Below, piece by piece: positions 1-7,666 of a stretch of 41,868 bases of DNA. Position 1 is the stretch's first letter, and each line of letters opens with the position of its first letter. Position numbers and translations under genes: made by a program. The stretch is taken from IMG/VR virus record IMGVR_UViG_3300047551_000531, positions 1 through 41,868 of that record, one strand, 5' to 3'. Under the pieces are notes generated by a model. That model was given only the letters and a program-made list of their open reading frames with translations. It made no database searches and was not told where the DNA came from. This DNA is from a virus.

Positions 1-127
1 AGATGATCTTGGTGTACGACGCCCAGTTGAACTTATCCTGTACCTTGGAGCTGGTTGAGTTGGCGGTAACGCGAGTGACTTTGATGTCAACCGGAAACGC
101 GCCATCCAGGTCGATCTGATAGTCGCG
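1..127. repeat. Direct terminal repeat, left copy (circular-assembly overlap)
   Basis: Bases 1-127 are identical to bases 41742-41868. The repeat lies inside the J coding sequence, and the reading frame continues through the join. It is therefore most simply an assembly overlap of a circular or circularly permuted molecule. A length of exactly 127 is a common assembler k-mer, which supports this over a biological terminal repeat. The unique genome is then 41,741 bp. Confidence 0.93.
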
Positions 128-571
128 GTTGTATGGATCTAGCGATTTGCCGTTGACGATGTCATTGTGAATGACTTCGTAAGATCCGCCGCTGTAGCGC
201 CTAGAGATCTGGATCTGCACCTTTGTCCCCTTGTTGCCGCTGTCGCTGTACAACACAGGGAACTGCAGCGTGATCCGCACTGCATCGACGTTGTTGTCCG
301 CAATGGTGCGCACCACCGGATTGGCTGCGTCAACAGTGACGCCAACCGTTCGCTCTTCTGAGATGGTGTCGCCATACTTCAACGGCGACTGAGCCTGTGT
401 GCCCTTGGCAGTTGCGTCTACCTCGACGCCTTGGAAGTTCAGACGATTGCCAGCATCACGCAGCGGTGTGTTGTCTAGGAAGATCGACTGCTCGCCATTG
501 ACCAGCCCCTCGATTTCGCCTTCGCTGATCAGGTCAACGATCTGGGTGTATTGCGTCGATTGCAGCGTCAT
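1..571 (-). CDS. J: Tail tip attachment protein J, N-terminal part (continues at window end)
   Basis: This is the first 190 codons of the lambda gpJ-like central tail-tip protein, which binds the host receptor. The ATG at 571 overlaps the stop of the upstream I-like gene as ATGA. The protein begins MTLQSTQYTQIVDLISEGEI; the phrase DLISEGEIEGL is typical of gpJ N-termini. The frame stays open to position 1 and continues at 41741 in the same frame (codon 191 uses bases 1, 41741 and 41740). Joined with the part ending at 38986, it gives 1108 aa. It is the last gene of the lambda-order series Z-U-V-G/GT-H-M-L-K-I-J. The family assignment is strong; receptor specificity cannot be read. Confidence 0.9.
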   Translation of the reverse strand, partial: MTLQSTQYTQIVDLISEGEIEGLVNGEQSIFLDNTPLRDAGNRLNFQGVEVDATAKGTQAQSPLKYGDTISEERTVGVTVDAANPVVRTIADNNVDAVRITLQFPVLYSDSGNKGTKVQIQISRRYSGGSYEVIHNDIVNGKSLDPYNRDYQIDLDGAFPVDIKVTRVTANSTSSKVQDKFNWASYTKII

Positions 572-1119
572 GCCTTCACCTGCACAGTGTCAATGCCGGC
601 ACTGACGACAACCGATCCGACGATCACCTCGCCATAGACGATCGGCACCGGTACGCCAGCTCTTGCGGTATTCTGCACACCGTTAAAGCTGAAGTTAGAC
701 CGCGGGTCGTTCTGCGTGCTGGATGATGCCGACACACCTAACTGCGGTGTTTTGCTTTGCAGTTGGCTTGATAGGTACTGAAGGCCAACGGAAACACCGA
801 TCGCTAGCAGCGATGGTGCTGCTGCGGTCACTGCGCTAACAGCGGTGTTAATGACATCACCAATGAAATCAAAGATCTCCCCACTAAACGCAGGGATAAT
901 CCGCAGTTCTTGGCAACCGATCGGATGGCTCAGCTCGTCAGCAGTCAGTAGATGATCGCCAACCGCAATGCAGTAACGCTGATTCGCTAGGTGTTGACGC
1001 AACCCAGGGAAGTTGGCATGAAGAAACCGCAGCGCTTCAGCAGCAGTATCGACAATAGCTTCAAAGACACGACGCCCGAGGAACTCAGCTAGCGGCCCAT
1101 ACACTCGGATGGTATTCAT
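568..1119 (-). CDS. I: Tail assembly protein I-like (TapI)
   Basis: This 183-aa protein sits where lambda gpI lies, between K and J, and is probably needed for tail-tip assembly. The N-terminal half (NTIRVYGPLAEFLG onward) is the ubiquitin-like part of the family. A hydrophobic Ala/Val-rich stretch follows around residues 90-125, then a C-terminal segment (GVPVPIVYGEVIVGS) usual in the family. I chose the ATG at 1119. An upstream TTG at 1146 would add nine residues, but neither start has a good ribosome site. The start overlaps the end of K, and the stop overlaps J as ATGA, so translation is probably coupled. Confidence 0.83.
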   Translation of the reverse strand: MNTIRVYGPLAEFLGRRVFEAIVDTAAEALRFLHANFPGLRQHLANQRYCIAVGDHLLTADELSHPIGCQELRIIPAFSGEIFDFIGDVINTAVSAVTAAAPSLLAIGVSVGLQYLSSQLQSKTPQLGVSASSSTQNDPRSNFSFNGVQNTARAGVPVPIVYGEVIVGSVVVSAGIDTVQVKA

Positions 1120-1417
1120 CAGACCATTGCTCGGTGCGTGGATCAATGATAAACCAGCTAAGGCCGCTCAATTTGATGCCTCTAATGTCCATTCTAGACG
1201 GCTCCAGCGGTCCGCCAGGATGGCTATGGATGACCGCTAACACCTTGCCGGCATCTTCTGCTGCTGCATAGTCCAGCGGATGAAGGACAAACTCCTGCCC
1301 GCTGTTGGCGATGTTCCTGCATGGCCAATACGTCAGATCATCTAGCTGCACCAGCAGCCCGCACGACTCCTTTGGGTCCTGCTGCTTGGCGTGCAACATG
1401 GCCTGGTCACGCCACAT
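1085..1417 (-). CDS. K: Tail assembly protein K-like, JAB/MPN metallopeptidase domain only
   Basis: This 110-aa protein has the JAB/MPN signature: a Glu near residue 17 followed by SCGLL, then HSHPGG with a downstream Ser and Asp (S-R-M-D). These are the expected zinc ligands and catalytic Glu of the fold. Lambda gpK has this domain followed by an NlpC/P60 peptidase. Here the second domain is absent and the protein ends soon after the JAB core. It lies between L and I, overlapping both by a few codons, in the usual tail-tip order. Its role is inferred as tail-tip maturation or wall processing. Confidence 0.85.
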   Translation of the reverse strand: MWRDQAMLHAKQQDPKESCGLLVQLDDLTYWPCRNIANSGQEFVLHPLDYAAAEDAGKVLAVIHSHPGGPLEPSRMDIRGIKLSGLSWFIIDPRTEQWSDEYHPSVWAAS

Positions 1418-2891
1418 AGCTGCTCACACCAGGGAATGACCCGAAGTTCAGGATGCCATCCGTACGAAACACATAGCCGCGATCTGGTGCGGTGAACGTG
1501 TAGGTCGCAGATGATTGGGCCTGCACCTCGTAGAAGCTGTAGCTGCCGGTGCTGTTGGTGATCTTGGCATTGAATGACACCAGCACACGCTTAAGGGTGC
1601 CGCTGTTGCCGAGGATGCCGGTCACCGTTGCGGTGTCGGCCTCTGCGATGGTGGGACCGATGACGTACTGACCCAGTGCGATGCTCGTCGTATTGGGCAC
1701 CACGATCACATCACCAACAGGGTCCGGGTCGCGTGGGTTGGCGGCGTAGCCAAATGCCTGCTGCTTCAGGTAGCTGCTGGTCTTGGTTGTGATCAGTGTG
1801 GCTACATTCAACCAAGGCAACTGCTGGCTCAACGTGACGGTAGTAGCGCCAACGGACTCGACTGTCACTGACACACCTGCCGGGATGCCTCCGCCTGTGA
1901 CGGTCATGCCAACCGCTAGCCCGCTGGTGTTGATGCCGGTGATGGTGGTGCGGTTGGTGCTTAGCGTGCCGGTTTTGCTGATGGTGGTCGTTGCTGTTGC
2001 GTTGGCGCTCATCGTGATGGTGGCACCTGCAACGCTTGACACTGTGGTGCCGCTTGGCACGGCAAACCCTTTGACCGGCAGCCCTACCTTCACGTTGACC
2101 GCCGACTCTAGGACCAGTTGGTTACTGCCGCTGGTGACGCTGCCGGTGCCGACGATCTGCGCAAACCGCCGCTCGCAACTGCTCAGCCGTTTGCCGCAGA
2201 CATCCTCCGCCAACGTGGCGACAGGCACGTCATCCTCGTCGAAATACAGATCGCCGCTGTAGCCGCATTCGGTCGAGCGGTACTCCCATTGGCAGAATGC
2301 ACTGAGGCATTGCCGCTTTGGACCGCGCACGCCGAACAGGTCAAACGCGCTGGCTAGCTCAAACTCGACAACGTCCCTGGTCTCAGCCGCCTTGCGGTCG
2401 ATGTAGAACACCTGCCGCGGGAACTCAGCCGTCGGGTCTGGACTGTAAGGGCTAACGCCACCAGGGAAGTTGTCCGCATCGAGGTAACGCCCGAGCGTGC
2501 GGATGCGGGTCACCTTGGCACCTTCCAATCCACGCGGCAGGCTGAGCATCAACCCGGTGATGGTGCCAAGCAGATTGCTCATCCGCAGCGTTGGCCGCGG
2601 CAGTTGGCCGTTACCGCTTAGCTCAAAGCCATCTGCTTGGATCGGGAACCACGAATAGCTGTTACCGTTCCAGATCAGACCGCCGATCTCTTGGGCGATC
2701 ATGTCGCCATTCTCGAAGAGCAGCAGATCATTGTCTTCTGCGATCAGCAGCCCGCCAGCTTGCAGGTTGACGCCCGAGTGGAATCGGTAGACATCCGTAA
2801 CGCCATGCTGCGCGGTGTTTAGCTGCAGCTCGAACAGCTCAATGACGGCGCCAGGGTTGATCTCCTGCAGCGCTGAGACCGGTACAGCCAT
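1407..2891 (-). CDS. L: Minor tail protein L-like with iron-sulfur-type cysteines and a large insertion
   Basis: This 494-aa protein resembles lambda gpL, a tail-tip component whose C-terminal domain binds an iron-sulfur cluster. Residues 1-245 are the recognisable part, with cysteines at 195, 200, 209, 232 and 239 (QCLSAFC, TECGY, VCGKRLSSCERRF). Normally CxxRF is followed closely by a FGGFPG-type ending. Here the matching NFGSFPGV lies at the extreme C-terminus, and about 220 residues of Ser/Thr/Val/Gly-rich beta repeats come between. The repeats contain phrases such as GIPAGVSVTVESVG. It sits between M and K, as in lambda. Cluster binding is inferred from family and cysteines only. Confidence 0.85.
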   Translation of the reverse strand: MAVPVSALQEINPGAVIELFELQLNTAQHGVTDVYRFHSGVNLQAGGLLIAEDNDLLLFENGDMIAQEIGGLIWNGNSYSWFPIQADGFELSGNGQLPRPTLRMSNLLGTITGLMLSLPRGLEGAKVTRIRTLGRYLDADNFPGGVSPYSPDPTAEFPRQVFYIDRKAAETRDVVEFELASAFDLFGVRGPKRQCLSAFCQWEYRSTECGYSGDLYFDEDDVPVATLAEDVCGKRLSSCERRFAQIVGTGSVTSGSNQLVLESAVNVKVGLPVKGFAVPSGTTVSSVAGATITMSANATATTTISKTGTLSTNRTTITGINTSGLAVGMTVTGGGIPAGVSVTVESVGATTVTLSQQLPWLNVATLITTKTSSYLKQQAFGYAANPRDPDPVGDVIVVPNTTSIALGQYVIGPTIAEADTATVTGILGNSGTLKRVLVSFNAKITNSTGSYSFYEVQAQSSATYTFTAPDRGYVFRTDGILNFGSFPGVSSYVA

Positions 2892-3235
2892 CAGGGTTCA
2901 AATACCTGCCGGAACGTGGCGGTGATCACCGCTCTGCCGGTGTACGGAATCGACTTGGTCCAGCTACTGCACACCCAGTCGTAGGCCGTTGTTTCATCTG
3001 GCGGCGTCCAGCCAAAGGAAGCGCCATCAGCAGCGCGAGCATCAAGGAAGGTCTCAATCGTATCTGCATTGGCTTCGGTGATGTTGTTCCAAGTCAGTGA
3101 CCATTCCCTTGGGTTTTGATTCAGGCCAAAGGTCAACCGGTGCTCGTAGCCATCACCAAACTGCACAACTCGTTGCCGCGGTGCGCTGCGCTTTTCAGCG
3201 CCATAGGCAGGTGTGATCGCTGGGAAGGTAGCCAT
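2891..3235 (-). CDS. M: Minor tail protein M-like
   Basis: This 114-aa protein matches the lambda gpM family by length, position and pattern. It has an early QRVVQFGDGYEHR, then a conserved W(S/T)L(T)W segment and FGWTPPDE, and it ends with a beta-rich TATFRQVFEP. It lies immediately downstream of the tape measure gene (ATG at 3235 overlaps the tape measure stop) and upstream of L. In lambda, M joins the initiator complex at the tail tip. Biochemical role here is by analogy. Confidence 0.85.
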   Translation of the reverse strand: MATFPAITPAYGAEKRSAPRQRVVQFGDGYEHRLTFGLNQNPREWSLTWNNITEANADTIETFLDARAADGASFGWTPPDETTAYDWVCSSWTKSIPYTGRAVITATFRQVFEP

Positions 3236-5433
3236 TATGCGAGCAATCCTCCGGGGCGTTTTTGCTTGACGATCTCTTGCTGCACTGCGACAGACACGAT
3301 CCTGCCAAGCTGATTGGCCCGCTGGTCGTCACCTTGCACGCTACTGCCGCTGGCGTCAACGTTGACGACCACATTAACGCCACCGCCAAAGCTGCCGGTC
3401 GGTGCGATGCCGCCGCTACGACCTGGCATGAACAGCTCAGGACCACGCTCGCCGACCAGGTACGGCTGACCAGCGCGGACACTGCCGCCCATGGCGCGCT
3501 TGCCAAACAAACCGCCGAGCAAGCCACCGCCGGATCCAGTGCCAGACATCTCGCCGAACAGCGCCATGTTGATGGCTACGTCGAGCAGCTTGTTGGCGAT
3601 GTTGCGCAGCACCTGCGATGCCACGTCACCTAGCGACTTGGTGCCATCAATCGCACCTTGAATTGCGTCAACGATGCCGGACTTCAGTGACATGCCGATG
3701 TCGGCATAGAGGCTCTTAAGGCCACTGCTTGCGTTTCTGATCTGTGCCGTTGCGGTCAGGATCTTGCGCAGTTGATCAAGTTGACTCTGTGTCAGGTTCA
3801 GCTTGGCGATCTCTTCTGATTTCAGGTACTGCTCAATCTGCAACAGATCCCGCTTGAGCGGATCTGTCTGCTTCAGCAGATCCAGCTCGCTTTGCTTGTC
3901 AACCAACAATTGCGTGCCATCCTTGATGCGCTGTTGGTCGATTGCGGCCAGTTCGCGCTCGATGTCACGCTGGTTGGCGACAAGTTTTTCGTTGCCGTCG
4001 TTGATGATTGACTGTTGCGCCCTGACGTCCTTCTCCTGCGCTAACGCCTGCGCGTAGAGATATTGGATGTCAAGCTCCCTCTCCTGCCCTTTCAACCGTG
4101 CGACAAGTTGCTTGTCGCCGATCGCCTCTGCGGCAGCGATCTTGTCCTGCAGGCCAGACTTGATTCGGGTCATCTGCGTTTCCGCAGTCCGGTCGCGGAT
4201 CACCTGCGCAACGCGTTTTTGCTCCTCAGCAGCAGCCTTTGCTGCGCGCTCGGCTTCCTTGGCAGCTCTCCTGGCCCCAGCGTCGCCGGCGCCACTGGGG
4301 GACAGCAATGCTGGAACGTCAAAGACTTTGTTGGTTTTTGTCGATTGCTGATTGAGCTGTTTTTGAGCTGCAATATTTTGGTTGATCTTGTTCAAGATCA
4401 CGCCTTGAAGCTGAACCGCTCTATTTGCGTTTGGATCATCAGGGCCAACACTTTGCAGCAGTCTTTGGTACTGCTGCAGCGCTTGCAGATTTTGCTGAAT
4501 GCCTGTCTTGTTGCGTTGGGAGCCAACCTGGCTGATGCCTTTGGCGATATTGTCAACGGCTTGCGAAGTTGCTCCAATGTTCAAAAGTTGCCTTGCGCCG
4601 CCAACGCTGCGCGTAAAACCCCCGCCCCTGCCTGCTGACAATGCGGCGTTAATTGCATCAACAACTGATATTGCTTGATTAAAGATTGCTTTCAGTACAG
4701 GCGTAAGTACTTGACCAATGCGCCTTGCTAGTGATTCGACACCATCCTGCAGCGTTGACAGTTTGCCATTCAACGTGTCGCTCTGCGCGATGGCGCCGTT
4801 GGCGTACTTACCGCCAGCGCTTGTCAGTCGCTGCAGCGCTACCTCAACAGCTTTGGCGCTGATCTGACCTTTGCTCAGAGCTTTAGAAAACTCTTCGCCG
4901 GTCATCCCATACATCTTGCGCAGCTCTTGCTGCAACGCAATGCCACGCTCCTGGAACTGCAGCAGCTCTTCGCCCTGCAGCCTGCCCTTAGAGATGACCT
5001 GTCCGTAGGCAGTGGTCAGCTCGCCAAGGTTCGCGCCGGTTGCTCCAGCAGCATCGCCTAAGCGGCTTGTCGTTTCAACGATCTTGCTGCTTTCAACGCC
5101 AAATGCCTGCAGGCGTTTTGCCGCGTCGATCAGCTCGCTGCTTGTGAATGGCGTTACCGCTCCAAGCTGCTGCAGTTCTTGGACGATCTGCTTTGCCTGT
5201 TGCGCACTGCCGGTCAATACCTGCAGGCTGCGGGTTTGGCTTTCAATCTCTGCGGTCTTGACAAATACAAAGCGCGCCGCCTGAATGGCTGCAAAGGATC
5301 CGGCAAGTTTGCCGATGGTGCCTTGTAACTTGCTGATTGCAGAGTCAGTCTGAGCTGACGCTCGGTTGACATCACGCAGCGCATTAACCGCCTGCCGCGA
5401 GTCAACCCTTAGCTCGACGTTTGAGACTGCCAT
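3235..5433 (-). CDS. H: Tape measure protein
   Basis: This 732-aa protein sets tail length and starts 9 nt after the frameshifted GT stop, as expected for the tape measure. The N-terminal region (residues 1-250) has the tape-measure core, with phrases such as VLTGSAQQAKQIVQELQ and GRLQGEELLQFQERG. The middle (roughly 380-560) is Lys/Glu/Gln/Ala-rich and probably coiled coil. The C-terminus has the frequent GGSVRAGQPYLVGERGPELF motif and a Gly-rich tail. Hydrophobic stretches near residues 245-265 and 600-640 may cross the host membrane at DNA entry. By lambda proportions the tail is slightly shorter than lambda's (lambda H is about 853 aa). Confidence 0.93.
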   Translation of the reverse strand: MAVSNVELRVDSRQAVNALRDVNRASAQTDSAISKLQGTIGKLAGSFAAIQAARFVFVKTAEIESQTRSLQVLTGSAQQAKQIVQELQQLGAVTPFTSSELIDAAKRLQAFGVESSKIVETTSRLGDAAGATGANLGELTTAYGQVISKGRLQGEELLQFQERGIALQQELRKMYGMTGEEFSKALSKGQISAKAVEVALQRLTSAGGKYANGAIAQSDTLNGKLSTLQDGVESLARRIGQVLTPVLKAIFNQAISVVDAINAALSAGRGGGFTRSVGGARQLLNIGATSQAVDNIAKGISQVGSQRNKTGIQQNLQALQQYQRLLQSVGPDDPNANRAVQLQGVILNKINQNIAAQKQLNQQSTKTNKVFDVPALLSPSGAGDAGARRAAKEAERAAKAAAEEQKRVAQVIRDRTAETQMTRIKSGLQDKIAAAEAIGDKQLVARLKGQERELDIQYLYAQALAQEKDVRAQQSIINDGNEKLVANQRDIERELAAIDQQRIKDGTQLLVDKQSELDLLKQTDPLKRDLLQIEQYLKSEEIAKLNLTQSQLDQLRKILTATAQIRNASSGLKSLYADIGMSLKSGIVDAIQGAIDGTKSLGDVASQVLRNIANKLLDVAINMALFGEMSGTGSGGGLLGGLFGKRAMGGSVRAGQPYLVGERGPELFMPGRSGGIAPTGSFGGGVNVVVNVDASGSSVQGDDQRANQLGRIVSVAVQQEIVKQKRPGGLLA

Positions 5434-5442
5434 GGCACCATT

Positions 5443-5957
5443 CTACCGAGGTCGTGCCTTGTCCTCGCGTTCTTTTCTGGTCTGGTAGTACGCCGCAAAG
5501 TGCACGAACTCAGCATCGGTCAGCTCAGTTCGCAACCGGCTGACCGTCATGCCTAGTTCAGTAGCCAGGAAAAACTCGAAGAAGAGCCAGTTATCCTGGC
5601 TCAGTCTTTTTTTGCTTCTTCTAGGCCAGCATCATCACCAAGGCCGAACAGGAACAGCTCCAGCTCGTTCAGCACGCGCTCAGGCAGCTCGCGTTGCAGC
5701 TTGGCTGCATCAGCCGGTGCAAATGCCTTGGTGCCGTTCTCTAGCTCAGCGATCTGGCACAGCATCTGTGTGCTGACATCCAGTGCCTCATCAGACCCCG
5801 CCAGCGCTGTGGCGCGCTTACGGTCTGCGCGGGTGATCGGCTTAAAGTAAAGATCCAGCACCGTATCACCAGCATCATTCTTGATGCTGAACTTACGGCG
5901 CTGGTTCAGGTCAAATGCACCGGCGAGCAGATCAACCGGGCGTTGTGAGGTAGGCAT
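5443..5957 (-). CDS. GT: Tail assembly chaperone GT, product of -1 frameshift (171 aa)
   Basis: The first 117 codons of G are read in frame 0. A slip of -1 on the A7 run (5607-5613) then gives ...EAKK-RLSQDNWLFFEFFLATEL and continues for 54 residues to a TAG at 5443-5445. This second frame has no start of its own at the right place. It carries a classic T-domain sequence rich in aromatic residues (NWLFFEFF, FVHFAAYYQTRKERED). The architecture copies lambda G/GT, in which both products chaperone the tape measure. I reconstructed the join by hand; the location directly before the tape measure makes it very likely. The ratio of the two products is unknown. Confidence 0.9.
5601..5957 (-). CDS. 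G: Tail assembly chaperone G (unshifted product)
   Basis: This 118-aa protein is made without frameshifting, ending GLEEAKKD. It lies between the tail-tube gene and the tape measure, the fixed location of gpG-type chaperones. The start ATG at 5957 overlaps the tail-tube stop (TGATG), indicating coupled translation. The protein is acidic towards the C-terminus and has the phrase DLYFKPITRADR found in this chaperone group. It is expected to bind the tape measure during tail assembly and not to be part of the virion. Confidence 0.9.
   Translation of the reverse strand: MPTSQRPVDLLAGAFDLNQRRKFSIKNDAGDTVLDLYFKPITRADRKRATALAGSDEALDVSTQMLCQIAELENGTKAFAPADAAKLQRELPERVLNELELFLFGLGDDAGLEEAKKD
5607..5613 (-). 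promoter_or_regulatory. Slippery heptamer A_AAA_AAA for -1 programmed frameshift
   Basis: On the minus strand the frame-0 codons read GCA AAA AAA GAC TGA. Both P-site and A-site tRNAs can re-pair after a -1 slip. The frame-0 stop follows two codons later. The -1 frame is open for 55 codons and encodes the T domain. I did not identify a clear downstream pseudoknot, though a CCAG...CTGG stem-loop just 3' of the site (around 5583-5599) could act as a stimulator. Confidence 0.87.
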
Positions 5958-6376
5958 CAGATGCTAAGCGTGAGGGTTCCGCTGGAGACGAAGTTGATCG
6001 TGATGATCTCGATCTCGCCAACAGTAGCTGAGTACTCGGTGCTTGTCACCACGATAGTGCCGGTGATCTTCTTACCGCCGGTCTCGTCCAGATACAGCTC
6101 AACCGCTGCATCTGCTTCGTCAGTGGCCTGGTTGGCATCCTTGATCAGGTCCAGCTTGTCACCGGCGCCAGGGGCGTCGTACATCACCTCAATGGTGCCT
6201 GATCCACTGATCAGGCCGCCGATGTTAGCGCGGTAGGTAGCACCATGAGCAGTGGCGTCGTAGGACTCCTTCTCAACGGTCATCGACCATGACCGCACTG
6301 CAGCGATCTCGGACAGACCGCCGCTGCCAGCCTTGTCAAAAAAGACTGTCCCTTGTTGCCCGCGATAGAAAGCCAT
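5957..6376 (-). CDS. Major tail tube protein, second paralogue
   Basis: This 139-aa protein begins MAFYRGQQGTVFF and is homologous along its whole length to the protein encoded just upstream. Shared phrases include RSWSMTVEKES, GATYRAN(I/V)GGLISGSGT and the C-terminal EYSATVGEIE(I/V)IT(I/V)NFV. It lacks the extra Ig-like domain of lambda V. Position after the tail terminator and before the G/GT chaperones identifies the pair as tail-tube proteins. The loop around residues 65-95 differs most between copies. Which copy forms most of the tube is not visible; one may be a minor or tail-end variant. Confidence 0.87.
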   Translation of the reverse strand: MAFYRGQQGTVFFDKAGSGGLSEIAAVRSWSMTVEKESYDATAHGATYRANIGGLISGSGTIEVMYDAPGAGDKLDLIKDANQATDEADAAVELYLDETGGKKITGTIVVTSTEYSATVGEIEIITINFVSSGTLTLSI

Positions 6377-6378
6377 GA

Positions 6379-6795
6379 TCAGATGTCGAGGGTGATGGTT
6401 CCGTTGGTCACGAAGTTGACCGTGATCACTTCGATCTCGCCCACTGTTGCAGAGTACTCAGCCGATGTGATCACACCGTCAAAGCTGATCTTCTTGGTGC
6501 CGCTTGTATCCAGGAACAGCTCGAACAGTGCCTCACCTTGATCGGTAGCGGTGTTGGCGTGCTCGATGAACACGTTGGTCTCATCAGCGCTAGTGGCGGT
6601 GTACATCAGCTCAACAGTGCCGCTGCCACTGATCAGACCGCCTACGTTTGCCCGATAGGTTGCGCCTAGGGCGGTGGTGTCGAGTGATTCCTTCTCGACG
6701 GTCATCGACCAGGAGCGGGTGCTGACAATGGTGACGCCGGTAGCGCCAGCATCATCGAACTTGACGCTGCCTTGCTGCCCTCGGTAAAAAGCCAT
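6379..6795 (-). CDS. Major tail tube protein, first paralogue
   Basis: This 138-aa tail-tube protein begins MAFYRGQQGSVKFDDAG and has the same start, core and end motifs as the copy downstream, from which it is separated by 2 nt. The fold expected for this family is a beta-sandwich ring subunit that stacks into the tail tube. Tandem duplication is direct from the sequence. The function is inferred from gene order (tail terminator - tube - chaperone - tape measure). Confidence 0.87.
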   Translation of the reverse strand: MAFYRGQQGSVKFDDAGATGVTIVSTRSWSMTVEKESLDTTALGATYRANVGGLISGSGTVELMYTATSADETNVFIEHANTATDQGEALFELFLDTSGTKKISFDGVITSAEYSATVGEIEVITVNFVTNGTITLDI

Positions 6796-6797
6796 GG

Positions 6798-7223
6798 CTA
6801 GAGATCCTCGAAGGTTTCAAAGGTCAGTCTGACCTGTGTTTGGAAGAAACCCTCCGGCGCCGGCGCAGCCACTACCTCGGGTCCGATCGGCGGGTCAAAA
6901 TGAACACCGCTGACTATGACCCTATTGTAAAGGTCCCTGATCCGTTTGCCGATCGTTAGGTTAGCGCCAGGACCAACACCTAACGGCGTAAAGATGTTGA
7001 TCGCAATCACGCCGATCACGCTATTGCTGCTGCCTGTAGTGCCGCCCATGGTGAGGTACTCATTGGCGCCAAAGCTGACCAGGCATTGCACCCATGAGCT
7101 GTTAGGTGTCGGCACATAGGGCTGGTTGTGAAACACCACCGGGATAGCCGGCGACAGCGCCAACTCAGTTGCAAGCCGGGCTTCAATGCTGCTGCGGACG
7201 GTGTTGAGGTTGACCGCAGCCAT
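6798..7223 (-). CDS. Tail terminator protein (gpU-like)
   Basis: This 141-aa protein resembles phage tail-terminator-like proteins (DUF4128/gpU type). An N-terminal helix (TVRSSIEARLATEL) is followed by VVFHNQP and a WVQCLVSFG strand. The C-terminus is RLTFETFEDL. It lies between the gp10-like connector and the tail tube, where the tail terminator belongs, and probably caps the tube and joins it to the head. The start ATG overlaps the stop of the preceding gene. Confidence 0.78.
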   Translation of the reverse strand: MAAVNLNTVRSSIEARLATELALSPAIPVVFHNQPYVPTPNSSWVQCLVSFGANEYLTMGGTTGSSNSVIGVIAINIFTPLGVGPGANLTIGKRIRDLYNRVIVSGVHFDPPIGPEVVAAPAPEGFFQTQVRLTFETFEDL

Positions 7224-7666
7224 CAGCCTTGCCTCCTGATGCGCTCCCAGTTTTGGTCTACGAAACGCTGCATCTCACGAGCGGTAAGGTCCACCCATCC
7301 TGCCGGCGCTTGTGAGCTGTGTCCCTGTGCCAATGGCTCCGCGTATGGCAGGTTGTTGTGGATGCTGTAGACATTGCCCAGCTTCTCGAATGTTGGCGTG
7401 TAATTCACGCCCCGAGCCAACGGGGGCGCCGGGCTTGCTGGTGGTGATGTGCGCGTCTTGCTGCCTGGGTCAGACGGCTGCTGCGGGCCAGCATCATAGA
7501 AACCGGTGGTGTTTTCGCCGATCTGCCAACTGAAGCGAAACCGTCCCGTATCGACAGGGCTGCGCTCTTTGAGCTTGCGATCGGTTGCCAGCACTGTTGC
7601 ACGCAGCAACTGTTCGACCTGCCGCTCGCAGTAGTTGCCAATATCGCGGATGGGCAGGTTGCTCAT
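7223..7666 (-). CDS. HK97 gp10-like neck/tail completion protein
   Basis: This 147-aa protein contains the phrase ERSPVDTGRFRFSWQ, a hallmark of gp10-like/minor tail Z-type proteins (SPVDTGxLRxSW). The middle (residues 60-85) is Pro/Ser-rich with SPPASPAPP and looks like a flexible loop. It is encoded between the head-closure and tail-terminator genes. The likely role is joining head and tail. Confidence 0.8.
   Translation of the reverse strand: MSNLPIRDIGNYCERQVEQLLRATVLATDRKLKERSPVDTGRFRFSWQIGENTTGFYDAGPQQPSDPGSKTRTSPPASPAPPLARGVNYTPTFEKLGNVYSIHNNLPYAEPLAQGHSSQAPAGWVDLTAREMQRFVDQNWERIRRQG

Noticed and set aside
1-127. Biological terminal repeat like those of T7-type phages
   Set aside because: It lies inside a coding gene with the frame continuous across the join, and the length of exactly 127 fits an assembly overlap.
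3262-5284. Many open frames on the plus strand opposite the tape measure and other late genes
   Set aside because: They are Ser/Ala/Arg/Leu-rich antisense shadows of GC-rich genes, with no motif or start context. Only the antisense gene inside the intein has recognisable domains.
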